From the NCBI GenBank assembly GCA_018881555.1, contig JACAXG010000012.1, positions 1,736,001 through 1,800,000 on the forward strand: a stretch of DNA of 64,000 nucleotides, in the 5' to 3' direction. A program made the position numbers and the translations under genes. The number at the start of each line of letters is the position of its first letter. Position 1 is the stretch's first letter. This document shows positions 14,801 through 25,977 of this stretch, one piece after another. Origin of the DNA: Amblyornis subalaris. Its lineage: Eukaryota > Chordata > Aves > Passeriformes > Ptilonorhynchidae. Under the pieces are notes generated by a model. It saw nothing but the letters and a program-made list of their open reading frames with translations. It was not told where the DNA came from and made no database searches.

Positions 14801-15437
14801 TGACATAGATTGTGTTGAAAAACTTCCATTTTTGTCCTCCCCCCCCAGCTGCTTTAAGAATACATAATATTCTCATAGGAAACATCCATTACCCTCAAAA
14901 AGGTCTGGAGTAGACTTTCATACAGAAGCAGAAAATGTTTCACTGTGACAAAATCTTCAGCACAAAGAAATGAAATGTATATTTAATATATAAAATTATT
15001 ATCTAGTGAATACTCCAGGATGCTATTAATCTGTAAATCAAAAGGATGGATATTATTGTTGTTAATTTTCCTTTAAATAGCCAATGCTACACCTTTAGTT
15101 TTTCAAGCTTTTTCTGTTACAGACATTTTTTATAAAAACAAGTGCCTGTCAATTTACTTCTTCCAAATTAAGAACTTTTGTGACATACAAAGAAAGAATA
15201 ATTTTGTCTTCTCTCTTTGTTTCTCTCTCTCTCTCTCTCTTTTTTTTTTTTTAAATGATAAAGGTGGCACCGAAAATCAAGGCCCTGATGATGGAGTCAG
15301 GTACCACCATGGTTGGATATCAGCCTCAGGGCGATAAAGTCAACTTCTTCCGAATGGTCATCTCCAACCCAGCAGCAACTAAGTCTGACATTGACTTCCT
15401 CATTGAGGAAATAGAGAGATTGGGGCAGGAATTGTAG
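2775..15437 (+). CDS. GAD1: Glutamate decarboxylase 1 (GAD67), 3' portion of the gene, 11 coding exons
   Basis: GAD67 is the cytosolic PLP-dependent enzyme that decarboxylates L-glutamate to GABA in inhibitory neurons. Exons joined in frame: 2775-2887, 4274-4389, 4492-4571, 4778-4832, 5928-6044, 6205-6269, 9644-9722, 11312-11461, 12764-12871, 13539-13628, 15264-15437. They encode 381 full residues plus the last base of a split Met codon. If the protein has the usual 594 residues, the window starts at residue 213. On that numbering the PLP Schiff-base lysine of the NPHK motif falls at K405, the PLP-ring aspartate of HVDAAWGG at D373, the cofactor-stacking histidine of SHYSIKK at H291 and the catalytic-loop tyrosine of CAGYLF at Y434, all as in known GAD67. 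I prefer GAD1 over GAD2 (GAD65) because of the sequence, this numbering fit and the GORASP2 neighbour. The exons for the N-terminal domain and the start of the PLP domain lie left of the window. No frameshift or stop was seen. Confidence 0.97.
2888..4273 (+). other. GAD1: GAD1 intron
   Basis: A 1.4 kb intron between gtgag and cacag. It contains two isolated N bases (3064 and 3149) and several short chance open frames. No conserved element or repeat was recognised. Confidence 0.85.
4274..4389 (+). CDS. GAD1: GAD1 coding exon, residues 251-289
   Basis: The acceptor is cacag and the donor is gtgagc at 4390. The exon reads [20 protein letters not shown] and onward to LFTSEH. Length is 116 bases: 2 bases completing Gly, then 38 codons. 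GGAISN is the highly conserved PLP-phosphate-binding segment of group II decarboxylases. Confidence 0.96.
4492..4571 (+). CDS. GAD1: GAD1 coding exon, residues 290-316
   Basis: The acceptor is gctgcag and the donor is gtagga. The exon is 80 bases and reads [18 protein letters not shown] to KCNE, ending after two bases of an Arg codon. It includes H291, the histidine expected to stack on the PLP ring in this family. Confidence 0.96.
4778..4832 (+). CDS. GAD1: GAD1 coding exon, residues 316-334
   Basis: The acceptor is taacag and the donor is gtttgt. At 55 bases it is the shortest coding exon of GAD1 in this window. It completes the split Arg codon and then reads [18 protein letters not shown]. 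Confidence 0.95.
4833..5927 (+). other. GAD1: GAD1 intron with long pyrimidine tract
   Basis: A 1.1 kb AT-rich intron. Its 3' part carries a T/C tract at about 5841-5882 ahead of the acceptor. Nothing else was recognised. Confidence 0.85.
5928..6044 (+). CDS. GAD1: GAD1 coding exon, residues 335-373
   Basis: The acceptor is ttgtag and the donor is gtaagt. The exon is exactly 39 codons, from [14 protein letters not shown] to [11 protein letters not shown]. Its last residue is the aspartate (D373) expected to pair with the pyridine nitrogen of PLP. The intron upstream carries a long pyrimidine tract at about 5841-5882. Confidence 0.96.
6205..6269 (+). CDS. GAD1: GAD1 coding exon, residues 374-395
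   Basis: The acceptor is tgccag and the donor is gtatta. The exon is 65 bases and reads [20 protein letters not shown] to E, plus two bases of Arg. AAWGGG follows the PLP aspartate encoded at the end of the previous exon. Confidence 0.96.
6270..9643 (+). other. GAD1: Large GAD1 intron
   Basis: A 3.4 kb intron, the largest complete GAD1 intron in the window. It contains the TA microsatellite at 6811-6884 and short chance open frames on both strands, two of which simply translate the TA repeat. No transposon was identified by eye. Confidence 0.85.
6811..6884. repeat. Interrupted (TA)n microsatellite
   Basis: Alternating TA/CA dinucleotides at 6811-6850 and pure TA at 6863-6884 are separated by a short unique segment. 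The tract lies in a GAD1 intron and is followed by a CA/CCCA-rich stretch. Confidence 0.9.
9644..9722 (+). CDS. GAD1: GAD1 coding exon with the PLP-lysine motif, residues 395-421
   Basis: The acceptor is tttgcag and the donor is gtctgc, a rather poor match to the consensus. The exon is 79 bases and reads [20 protein letters not shown] to VREK. The Lys of NPHK (K405) forms the Schiff base with PLP. A single N at 9647 is the third base of a GCN codon, so Ala is certain despite the ambiguity. Confidence 0.95.
9723..11311 (+). other. GAD1: GAD1 intron
   Basis: A 1.6 kb AT-rich intron between gtctgc and ttacag. No coding or repeat feature was recognised apart from a poly(A) run near 9752-9766. 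Confidence 0.85.
11312..11461 (+). CDS. GAD1: GAD1 coding exon with the catalytic loop, residues 422-471
   Basis: The acceptor is ttacag and the donor is gtaaat. The exon is 50 codons, from [20 protein letters not shown] to FWLMWKAK. It holds the flexible active-site loop with Y434, whose ordering in GAD67 keeps the enzyme in its holo form. Confidence 0.96.
11462..12763 (+). other. GAD1: GAD1 intron
   Basis: A 1.3 kb intron. A 124-codon + strand frame at 11748-12122 and a 94-codon frame overlapping it show no family resemblance and are treated as chance. No repeat was recognised. Confidence 0.85.
12764..12871 (+). CDS. GAD1: GAD1 coding exon, residues 472-507
   Basis: The acceptor is aaacag and the donor is gtaagt. 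The exon is 36 codons reading [20 protein letters not shown] to FEGE. It continues the large domain and leads into the C-terminal domain. Confidence 0.95.
12872..13538 (+). other. GAD1: GAD1 intron
   Basis: A 0.7 kb intron between gtaagt and ttgcag. Nothing was recognised in it. Confidence 0.85.
13539..13628 (+). CDS. GAD1: GAD1 coding exon, residues 508-537
   Basis: The acceptor is tttgcag and the donor is gtaggt. The exon is 30 codons reading [20 protein letters not shown] to REKLHR. It encodes the start of the C-terminal domain. Confidence 0.95.
14304..14328. repeat. (TG)n microsatellite
   Basis: About 12 uninterrupted TG units in the last GAD1 intron. Probably length-polymorphic. Confidence 0.93.
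15221..15252. repeat. (TC)n then poly(T) at the last GAD1 acceptor
   Basis: Nine or ten CT units run straight into twelve T residues. The tract ends 11 bases before the last GAD1 exon and acts as its polypyrimidine tract. Confidence 0.9.
15264..15437 (+). CDS. GAD1: GAD1 last coding exon, residues 538-594 and stop
   Basis: The acceptor is a non-CAG site (gataaag) preceded by a CT/T microsatellite tract. The exon reads [20 protein letters not shown] and ends [10 protein letters not shown] followed by TAG at 15435-15437. The in-frame ATG at 15255 is intronic and should not be taken as a start. This closes the C-terminal domain of the enzyme. Confidence 0.96.
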   Translation: MAPKIKALMMESGTTMVGYQPQGDKVNFFRMVISNPAATKSDIDFLIEEIERLGQEL

Positions 15438-15757
15438 TGGTCGAATTATTTATTTATCTAATTCACTGTTTTCCAGCACTGGCTATTTTTTTAACCCAGT
15501 TCTACAGAACATGTTTTAAGGAAATTCTCCTTCCGTAAGTTCTCATCTCCTAAGACATCCCTAAACAAAACAACTATAGGCTACTGAAGTATATATGTAT
15601 TGGTAGATCATATTACTGAGGGAAAATGCATTATCTTGAAGTTGAAGTACTATTGACTCTTACATTGGTCTTGTTTATTGTAGTCAGCAGGAAATTAATA
15701 AGTATTTAAATAGCAAATTAAGAACTCTGCACAGTATATATGTACAGTACAAATAAA

Positions 15758-15774
15758 TATATATAATTATATAT

Positions 15775-15811
<37 letters not shown>
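15758..15811. repeat. (TA)n microsatellite in the GAD1 3' UTR
   Basis: About 54 bases of near-continuous TA with TACA interruptions inside the transcribed 3' UTR, just after an AATAAA hexamer. Confidence 0.9.
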
Positions 15812-15816
<5 letters not shown>

Positions 15817-16755
15817 GGTGGTTATAAACTTAGATCTAAGCCACAGCATGTTTTCCACTTTAAGAAAATTAACTTTTCCTTCAACAACTTTGATGTGGAT
15901 AATGTGCTACAAGTTTTTCTGCCAGACAGAGATAGACATAGAAACATTTCTAAAATGTAGATTCCTAGGAGCTAAAGAAAATGTATAACAGTATTCGATC
16001 TTATTGTTGGTGCTTTTCTCACGTACAAAACAGCAATCTCTAAAAGCACCTTTGAGTAAAATAGTTGTACTTGCCCTTTAGTGTCAGATCAGGGGATAAC
16101 AGTAGCAGAGTCATTGTAACAGGTATATTATTGCTGTATTTTTAGAGGTTAATTTGTGTAGATTGTGTATATTATTGTTAAATGACTTTGTGTAAAAGGA
16201 TTTAAATGTAATAGTTTTACAGCAAGATAACTGTTGAACTGTAGGTATCTGAAATATTTGCTTATTTATATGCAGAGATTTACCATGCTGAAGAGTTGTC
16301 TTGTATTTTCTTCCGTTTGTAATGTAACCTATTTATATATTATCGAAGTTCTAAATAATGTTTATGGTATCTTAGTGTCTTTGTGAGCCAAAGAAAAAAT
16401 ACAAAAATATTAGTTAACACTTTCGTTTAAATCCTAGTGCCCTTAAAGTAATAACTTACGGATAATTTTACTGAAGATAAGGAATTCTAACATTGTGTAT
16501 AGACTGTCAAATTATGAGATCCCTTTAATCTATTAGAATTATTAGAATTTTCAGTTTTATTTATTGTAATGTCAGACTGTCTGTTCCGTGTTCTGAATGC
16601 TTTTCTAGTGAATATTGATTGCTAACCAAGGCCCCTGTTTTTGAGTCTTATTTCAGGACTGACCTCTATGACCATTTTGACTAAATTCTGTGGGAGTTTT
16701 AAGTATCATCATTCTTTTAGTGAAATGGAATTCACTATCTGTTTGGAGCTTATAA

Positions 16756-16765
16756 AATAAATAAA
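16756..16765 (+). terminator. GAD1: Tandem poly(A) signals of GAD1
   Basis: Two overlapping AATAAA hexamers start at 16756 and 16760, about 1.3 kb after the stop. No other strong hexamer of this kind was noticed between 15.8 and 16.8 kb. The assignment is positional. Confidence 0.6.
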
Positions 16766-16785
16766 AACAAAAGTAATCTCAGTAT

Positions 16786-19700
16786 CTTTTAATACAGCTG
16801 GCTTGTCCCAATAATTTCAACTGGCTAGGCTTTTCAAAGTATAGACACCGGATTCATCTGCAGCTTGTTCAATTTTAGTCATTAGATAATCAATACTACT
16901 GAGTGGAAAAGTCCATACTGGAAACAGAGTAGTGGAACAAAATGGAGATTCAATAACCCTCCATCCACTGAGCTAGTGTCATGGCGATAAATGGAAGATG
17001 CCAATTTCAAGTGTTTTCGTACATGATTCTATGCAAGTCAGAAATTAATTGCTTTTTCTCCCTCCCCTCCACCTCAGCAATAAAATAGAATTAGTTTAGN
17101 AACTTTCAGTGAAATGCAGTCACGCTATGCAGTTTTTGCAGTCTCTCTGGCCCCTGTCAGTCCTGTGGAAGGACAGCTACAGCCAGGAGAGATTTCCATC
17201 CCGCAGGTCTCACTGGTTGTCTTCTGAGGATGCTATCTCACATTTTTGGCTGTGTTAGTGCAGGGAGAAGAAAGAAGCTGTTATGGTAAATGCTGTATTG
17301 TATTGCATAGCCTTTCCAGCTTTCAACAGGACTGTTGCTTATTCCTCTTTCGTAACCTTCTGTAAAATCTTTTCTTCAAATTGAGTTGAATCTAAAAATT
17401 ATTATAAGTTTGTCACTGTCCTTTAGATTTATGAGTATGATTTTCAGAATATTATCTACATTGTTACTTTTATGTCCTTAAACTCCCTAGTAATCTTACC
17501 AGTGCAGCATTTCTTCCATTAGGCTACTTTCCTCAAGATAGTGTAGTAGGTTTCTTGCCTTTTTGATCTTAAACCTCAATCTTCCCCAACTATAACACTA
17601 ATGTATTACTATGTATTCAATACTTGATGCTTCCTGATATAAACATCCATGCTGTATGACCTGAGGCCTGCGGTAAAGGGGTAGTCAGTATTAACATTGA
17701 CTTCAGCACTAACTTCCGTAATATTAAATGCCATTCTTTATAGATACCAGCTATTCATCAAAACTAGAGGAACTCTCATTGATAGCTGTTCTAAGAGTAC
17801 AGAAAGAAGTACATATTTCTGCCTGACATCTGGTCTCAGTCACAGTTTTACTTTATTCAAAGGGCAGCTACAGAAGATTGAAAAATTTCCGTCAGTCCTT
17901 CTTGTTTATGAGTAACAATATGAACTAATATAATCAATGCAAAGATGTATACTGGTGACATAGCTTCACTAGAGGATTTTATGTCTTCCACACAAGCACC
18001 ATGATCCTTATGATTTCAACTGGTTCTTAGGTGGGAATTTCTGATTTCCTCCATCTCCCTTGTCAAGGTATTTCAGCAACACTATTACTAAAGATCCTAA
18101 CTTACCCTCGGTCCTCTAACCTTAATATTTTAACCTGATGAACCTTGCATCCAGATCATAATCTCAATCTTCTAATAATAGTTTAATGTATTTGAAATGT
18201 TAAATCTCCTTGAAGCATATAAACTAGGTGAAGAGAATCATCCTCACATCCTGATCATGAAGCTATAGGGAAGACCATAATACAGCTTAGTGGCATTCAT
18301 ACAGCCCCTGACAGTTCTGTGATGTAGTCACAATCAGATCTGTAGCTCTTCAGTACATATATAATATTTTGCTCACTAAAATTTCTGCTTCTTCATTTAA
18401 TGGAGTACCTTGTGTTTTGAAGGTCAAAAGGATCAGAGGTTCTTCCTATTGCCATAGATGGTTTGCAGCTAGGTGGGAATAATGGAGCTCTTCCTGCCTG
18501 TTTTGGAAGTGAGATAGTTAATGTATAGATGTTTTCTCTAAAGGCAGTGGGCTTAAATTTATCTTCCTACTCCCTGCATTTATCCTGCCTTTCTGAAGTG
18601 TTGTGTCTTGACACAGATGACCACAATTAGATTTTTGCAAAGTTTTTAATTCTAATATCAGATTCTGGGGTGTTTTCATATTACATATACCATGTTTAAC
18701 AGGCACTGTGCTCACATTAATTTCTGACTTGGTTAGCTGATTTTAATAGAGCAGTTATAGTCACTAGTGAGAAAACTCATCTGTTTTCTTCTCATTAGGT
18801 CATTTCCATCTGAGTAATATGCTACAGCTTCTCAGACTAATGTTTGCCTGGAATTTTCCTGCTTTTTAAATCCATATACTATTGACTGTGAGAGATTAGG
18901 ATGTATGGATATACAGAAGTATTGACTAATTCAAAGTATTGTAATTCCAGGTGAGCAACTTTGTTTTTCTGAGGTTTAAAATACACCTTCAGGTAGCAAT
19001 TTTGCCTTTAAAATCACATTGACAATCACAGTAACTTTGTGTGGGTGAATTCAGATCAATTAAACAATAGGCAAGACCTTAGCTGAACATGAAGCTGCAG
19101 AGCTTATTACTAATAAAATTTATTTGGAAAAGACTGGATAAAAATCAACAACAGCTGTTGATTTTGAATGAGAAAAATTCTGATTGTATTATTAAAGACA
19201 CTTTTTAGAGAAGACAGATTATACCATTCACAGCAAACAGAACAGGGGCCTTGGGAATAACCCAGGATTTTAAAATCATCGACTTAGCTCATAATCTGTT
19301 TTCTGAATGGTGACAAATATGAAGAGATTTTTAAAACAGAATCTCTGTTTTGTGGTTTAAGAAATGTTGAAGTTATAAAGAAGTAATGCAATGCAGTTTT
19401 AATTTTTCAATAAAAGTTGGTCTTAAAAATGACTAATTTGTCTCATATGATTTTTGTGAGATCTTTTGTTTCCTTAAGAATATGAGACAAAAGCCATGCA
19501 ACATTATCCTTCACATTAAAAAGAATAAGGCAAATGCTAAGGCTACTAATTAATTTTAATTGTGAATTGAATATGAGCTTGTACCAACAGAGACTGAGGA
19601 ATAACCACAAGCACAGAAACTTGGTCAGTTTGGACAGGATTGCTGAGATATTAGTACTGTGTATAATATGAAAAATGTGATTCAAAATCTTGGATTCTAG

Positions 19701-22700
19701 CCCATGTTTTGGGGTAACCCATCATTCTCTTGTGGGAGATAAAATATTTTTAATCTTTTTTTTTTATACCAAATACATTGAAAAATAAGAGTACGTTTTG
19801 AACTCATAAAAGTATAAAATTTCTTTTTTCATAATATAGACAAATTCTGACTAATTGCTGCTTTATGCATTATCCATAGAACTGTTATTGATTCTAACAG
19901 TATATAAGAAATTTGATTTTGATTGCTTTAGGGTAGGATGAGCATCCTTCAAATAGGATGAATTTTATTGAGAATAGTTCTATTTCGAAGTTAAATATTT
20001 TATCAAGCAAACCAGTCATGAGGAAAATACGTGCAAAGAAACATATTAAGTCAATTAATGTAGCACACAAATGCCATAACCTAAAGCACTAAGAATTACA
20101 GAAGATGATTGTATGGCGTGAGTATTGAGGAAAGTTCAGAGTATGCACAGATTGTTCAGTAAAATGTTAGGACCACAACAACACTGTTTGTAGTTAGTAC
20201 AGCCCACTGCAGTCAACAGAATTACACCTGCCTGCATTTCTTCTGTAGTGTTTTATGATTTGCAAGTTGTGACAGTTATGCTGAGGGTGATGATACATGA
20301 ATTGGGAGTACTGCTCACTCAAGAACAGCAACTAAGTGAAGAGAAGATGAGAAGATGCAAGNATTGTGTGAAAGTAAAGGTTAAAAGGATGGATGGCTGC
20401 AAATCATGGAAGGATTTGTGTTTCATTAAAGCATTTGAAAGAATCAGACTTCTCGACAAAGCAAAATTAAAATTTTGGTTAAAAGAAAAGATAAGATGCA
20501 AGCAAATGATTTTAAGTAGACCTGGTAAAGAAAAAGTTCTGGTTCTCTGTTTTAATAGATTTATCTACCGAGGAAAAATGGAACATTGTTTGGTAATGGT
20601 GATAACAGAAAAATCTGAAGATAAAATACTAGAGACCTTGATTTATTTCCACTATTTTAAGGCAACCTGTTCAGCACTTGAATGTAATTATTTCAGATTG
20701 GATAAGTATACTTTTAATGTGTATTTGTGAGTGTATTTATATTTCTTGGTGTAAATGAGAAGAACATGTACATGCATTTACATACTCAGTGTATATCAGA
20801 AAAAATCAAGTTTTGCACTATGATGACTGTTTTGCGTGTTTTCAGGATAGTTGAAATATAACATTAAACAAGTATATAGTGAAGGAAATAGTAAATTATT
20901 TTCTCTTACCTTTGAAAGGCTGTGTGTGTGTTGGATATTTATATGAATGATTAAACTTCTATAATGTGAAATTTTTAAGTTATATATCTTTTAACAGGAT
21001 ACCAGTCTGGTTTACCTAAGAAGAGTTGATTTGATGCAGGAATCACTGTATGAAAATTTTTGGCCTCGTTTTATGAGGAAAGGTGTTGTGTCACAACCAT
21101 GTGAGCACAAAGATGTAAGATCAATGCAGGTGATAGGAAATGGAGAAAAACAAAGTCTTACATTCAAGAAAGCCTAGAAAAAAACGTCACTACAAGCAAA
21201 ATCAACAAATGTAAGTACAATTACTTTAGCTTAGATTTACAGAAGCCTATCATCTATGACCACAATGTAAGATGGCTTGAAGTAGTGTCTGCTTGGTGAC
21301 ATCATTAAGAGTTTCAGTTATGCTGGTCTATAAAGCAAGCATGTTGGCCTTCCGAAAAATTGAAACTGAAATGCTAGCTTTAAACTGGAGAGGTGAAAAT
21401 GTCTCTGAAAAGCAAAGTGAGAAAGGCATAAGATATTTCTCATTCAGTATCATGTGCTATTTATATCTTCTAAAGATTGCTTGTATTATAAATTACATTC
21501 ACTCTTTAACATATTGCCTTATTAGGACTTTCCATGGCCTTCAGCAAAAAAGGTCATTAATCTCAATTAAGCTTTTTCCTTTACTCTTAGGAAGGTTGCC
21601 CGCAGGATAAGACTGACATTTGTTCTTGTGGGCATAGAGCCAGTCTTACCACTAGATAAAGTCTTTATTTCCATTACTTCGAGGCTTTTTATGGTTCCTT
21701 GTTGTATTGTCTGGCTGTGAGCACCCTCTGAAGACAAGGTCCTTATTGACTGTCTCTTTCAGGTAATTCACTCTCCTGCCACACACAGAGCACTGGCCAT
21801 CACTAAACACTAACACAGCTCTTGATTCTCTCAAGGAGTACAGCTTCACTTGGCAATGGGATGAGATCTCCATATGCTGGGTTTAACAGTGCTGAACCAA
21901 AGAACTATAGTTGTTTTGATTACAGCAGGATTTCCTACTTGCGGGAAAAAATTACTTTCATCGTAGCCGTAACTTTTAATAACACATTGTTTTAATTTGC
22001 CAGTAGGTATTTGCTGCTACAATAATTTGGTGTGTTCACTTATCTTGGCTGCACTTTAAAAGTATTTTACTTGTCCCTGACTACATTATGTTTCACGGGT
22101 ATTNTATTTCTTTATACTGTTTTGCATCATCATGGCTCTTCAATTAGTCTACATATTTTTCAAGAAGAGGTGTGGGGGGTTTTTTCCACTACAAAAGGAT
22201 CAAGTTTAGTTTCCCTGCTGTAAATACCCCATATCAGTGAGTAGTTGTTACTGGTTTTACTCAATCATAGCAAATGTAATTATTCTGTAGATATAAATTA
22301 AATACCAGCTTTATCTTACAGTATAATGGAATGAGTCTTCTTTTGTGTTCCCAAGCATATGAGGCCTGTCTTTTTGCAAGATCCGATGTGAAGTCCCAGA
22401 TTGCTAATTGTGACCTGGCTCCCTGGCAGTGAGAACTGTAATTGCCATCAGACAGCTCCCTCTGCTTCCTGAAGTGAGTGCATGCAGACTGATTGCAGTA
22501 TTAGAGCCTGTGTTGCAGGTCAAAGAAGTTCAAAGATACTTCTTCCTTTCAAATACACCAACATTACTTTAAAAAGAGCTACTAGGCCAGTAATTGCTAC
22601 AATTTTCCTCCCCCAAAAGCCTAGGGGTTTTTTTCGTCTCAGAAATTCTGTGACTACAATGTAAATAATTATGCTTAGCTATTGTTGAACTACTTAAGAA

Positions 22701-25320
22701 CCCATGTTAATTTTCTGTATATAATGCTGCTATAATTGTCCAATTATTGCTGTACTGGAAGCAGGCCAGAGGGCAAAATAGAGGTTCTCAGGGGAGTTTG
22801 AAGACTCGCTCATTTACTCCGTCGCTCAGACCAGAGCTGTTTCCATTAAACTGGCAAAGCGATTAAAAGAAGGAACTAAAATCACTGGATTATACAATGG
22901 AGACTTGGTTGGATTCTCAGAAAAATATACATGGCTTGAATTTACAACAGGAATGCCTCTTCCCCTCTCAACTTTTAGCAAATACATGTTTTGTATATTA
23001 TCCATCTTTCCAACATTGCATATTTCTCATCCTTCCAATGAATGGATCCTTTCAAATACGTGTATAGGGGAGAGAGAGTGTACCAGGAAAGCTTCTCTGC
23101 CAGGCTACGAAACCAATCTTGTATGTCCATCCTTGAATGGAAGACCAGATTGTGAGGTTGTTCTAACATGAGAAAACAAAACTAGTTCGGACAGCCCTGT
23201 ACACCAGGGTTTCTTGGGTACAAATGAAAAGGGAGACACCTGGTACACCAAAGAACAGTCACACAGGGTTAATTTCAAACTAGTAAACTTGCCCAGCAGG
23301 CAAAAAGCAAATGCACAGCACACTTCTTACTGAATAATTTACAAAGTGGTAAAACATCAGAAGTCGTCAAGAAATAATTTGACACCACATAAGTGACACC
23401 CACTGCATATAGTTTGAAATAGACATCAGCACACAGTACGTTATTTTGTAGGAATACATAGAAATGTAGATGAATATCTACCTGTCCTAACTGCTTACTT
23501 ATATAATTTTAAATGCACAGGATTTTTCTGGCAGTAATATTTTTTCATTACATCCATAGGCACTAGAAGCCTTTTCTACCATCTACATCACTCAGCAAAG
23601 GGTACTAAAAGGAATTGTGTAGAGAGGTAAAGCTTTCTTCTACTCACTTTGTTTACTTATGTTTAGCAATCTCAAATCTGGTTAATTTTCTAATAGTGTT
23701 GATGTCTGTCAAATTACGTGTTGGTTTCCTAGGCTAAATAACACAAGTTTCATTACTAAAATAATTTGAAATGGCAAAGGGCAAAGTTAAACAGTGAAAA
23801 ATAGCCTGCATAGAAACAGGCTTGTAGAAGCAAGTAGTATGGGCTAACAGATTATTCTATCTCTACTTGCTTTGTGTCTGATGTGTTCTCTGAAATGCAG
23901 ATTCAGCAATCTGGGCAGCTGTTCAGCAGTTACAACAAATACTAAGGATTTAGAAATATTGAGGCCCATTTCCCTATTACACTATAAAATCAGGCTTTTA
24001 TGCCTAGTCCTGAATGAGACAAGATCTGCTAGGCTCTTGTCCACTAAAACCAAGTCACACTCACACTTTTGCTACTTTTTTTAATAAATCAATTACTGTT
24101 TGAAAAGCTTTTCTATAGTGGGTTATGCAGAATCTTTGCACGGAGAACTGGATCTATATCTCCACATCAGACCAAATATCTTGATCAATTATTCTATAAA
24201 AAACAAAGAAAAAAATATAAAATAATAGATCTAAAACATACATATAAAAATATATAAAATGTAAGAAATATTCTACCCAGCATTTGGGTTTGCTTCCTTT
24301 TGTTATACACAACATCCTACAGATAGCTTTTAAACTACTTTATAAATTGAAGATCTTTATAATTTAATTTGTATTTATCCATGCTCTATAAGCCACATTG
24401 TAATTGTAGCTAGTTTTATGAGCCTATATTATTTGTAGGTCTCTGGACTTGGTAACATTTTATAAGATGCAGCTGTTGAACTGCTTTTAGCTGGTTCAGT
24501 AATGGTTACAATTGTTTTGCAGTTGACTGTGATTCCTGGGATTTAGTTGGTTTGCTGTTTAAAAACAACAACAAAACAGGAAACTGTTGACAAATTCCAT
24601 TCCTAATTTACGCAGTTACCTTTTACTCTGTTGATGGCTCTCTAACAGATCAAGACCTAACAGCCTAAATAAGGAGGTAGTTTAGAACCAAACATTAAAA
24701 AAAAGTGACTTCACCCTGGTGTAATGCTGTTGAATTCTAGTGCAGTTACACAAAGGAAAATTAAGGTAAAACTTAGTGAACTACAACCAGGTGTACTGCC
24801 CTGGTTCTAAAAGAAATGTGACTACAGCAGAAGAAATCTATTATTTTGGGGGAAAATAAGGTCAGAGTGACCCAGGAGATACTCTGCATCCCTTTTGTCA
24901 GCCTGCACCTTGGTTTCCAGCTACAATTTCAGTCATATTTCATGGGTGAACATCCAACAACTTTAACCAGCCAAACTTTGCTGCTGTGGTACAGCTGCAC
25001 GTAATGGAATAAGAATAGTGAGCACTGTAATTCCTCTGTGAATACTTTGGTTATCTTGCCCAAACCCCCTGTTCAGGATGCCCAGGATCATGTCTGGATT
25101 TCTTTGGAATATCTCGAAAGATGAAGAATGAGAATGAACCTGATATCTGATGTCTCCTATTTTTCTTCTGTATGTGATGGTGAAGTCTTAGCACATGCCN
25201 GAAAGTTGGAGGAGATTATTTCACTTGCAGTTAAGAGGGAGACCTGAATAGTAAAGTCATAAAATCTAAACTACCTTAAAATCTAGAGACCTTCAAAAAA
25301 TGAAACAAAACCAAACCTAC
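16786..25320. other. Intergenic spacer, GAD1 to GORASP2, left part
   Basis: AT-rich sequence without a recognised gene. The longest frame is a 160-codon + strand frame at 20248-20730, which is Lys-rich, contains an N, matches no family I know and has no splice partner, so it is not called. A perfect hairpin centred on CAGCTG lies at 19141-19165. No transposon family was recognised. Confidence 0.7.
19141..19165. repeat. Perfect inverted repeat around an E-box
   Basis: Ten-base arms (AAAATCAACA and its reverse complement) flank the five bases ACAGC, with a CAGCTG E-box across the centre. Seen directly; function unknown. Confidence 0.85.
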
Positions 25321-25326
25321 AAAAAA

Positions 25327-25352
25327 CAAACAAACAAACCCTAACCCTAACC
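25327..25352. repeat. (CAAA)n plus short interstitial telomere-like (CCCTAA)n
   Basis: CAAA units run into two exact CCCTAA units at 25339-25350 plus CC. This matches the vertebrate telomere repeat in the C-rich orientation, but it is too short to imply a chromosome fusion. Confidence 0.85.
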
Positions 25353-25977
25353 AACAAGCAGTGTAAAAGGAGACAAAATATTTTCCTCTCCTTTCCAGAC
25401 AAAAGAAGAGTCAAACTTCAAGATTTAGATCTATTCATCATTTACATTTATTTCGCCTGAACAAATATAATACTAAACATGCCAGAAATATTTCACAGGT
25501 GATAAAGAATTGTATAGTGCATTTACGATGGAGAAATAAAATCATTCCCCACAATCATCTTCATATTTTTGGTGAGTGTTAACTGTCAAAAAACTCTTAC
25601 ACAGAGTCAGGGTTTTCCCTAAGAACAGAGAAAATATTAAAGAGGTAGGGAGATGAGGTCCTCTGTGCCTGATGTGCTTGGACTTTTCATGAACGACTGG
25701 TATTGACTAAGGCAGTCTATTAAAATTGTGTTGCTGTTTTTAAAGTTGTTTTGGGGGGGTTGATCTGTTTCAACATCTTTGCTAACACTTTGCACTAAAC
25801 AATTTGCAATCATAGCTTTTTAAGGGAATTAGAAACTAACCTGTGATTTTGTTTTGTTTGTTTGCTTTTTAACTGAGTGGGATTTTCTAAACTGTCACCC
25901 ATATTACAGTAATTAATTTAAAAGCTGTCTGATATCTGTTTCTCATTATGACAGAGTTAGGTCATGAGTTGTGTATT

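Larger units (their letters stand above)
13629..15263 (+). other. GAD1: Last GAD1 intron
   Basis: A 1.6 kb intron. It holds a GT microsatellite at 14304-14328 and a CT/T tract at 15221-15252 that serves as the polypyrimidine tract of a non-CAG acceptor. N bases occur at 13813 and 14079. Confidence 0.85.
15438..16785 (+). other. GAD1: GAD1 3' UTR
   Basis: This AU-rich stretch follows the stop codon. It contains ATTTATTTA at 15448-15456 and further ATTTA motifs, which suggests control of mRNA stability by AU-rich-element proteins (inference). Overlapping AATAAA hexamers at 16756-16765 are the best candidate for the distal poly(A) signal. An earlier AATAAA at 15752-15757 next to a TA microsatellite could give a short isoform. 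The exact cleavage site is not determined. Confidence 0.7.

Noticed and set aside
15255..15263. ATG at 15255 as a start codon
   Set aside because: It lies in the intron just before the last GAD1 exon, and the frame continuity comes from splicing at 15264.
2775..15437. GAD2 (GAD65) as an alternative identity
   Set aside because: Sequence and residue numbering fit the 594-residue GAD67 (K405, D373, Y434) and the GORASP2 neighbour fits the GAD1 locus.
20248..20730. 160-codon + strand open frame in the GAD1-GORASP2 spacer
   Set aside because: Lys-rich translation of AT-rich DNA, contains an N, resembles no family I know and shows no promoter or splice context. Chance frame is the simplest reading.
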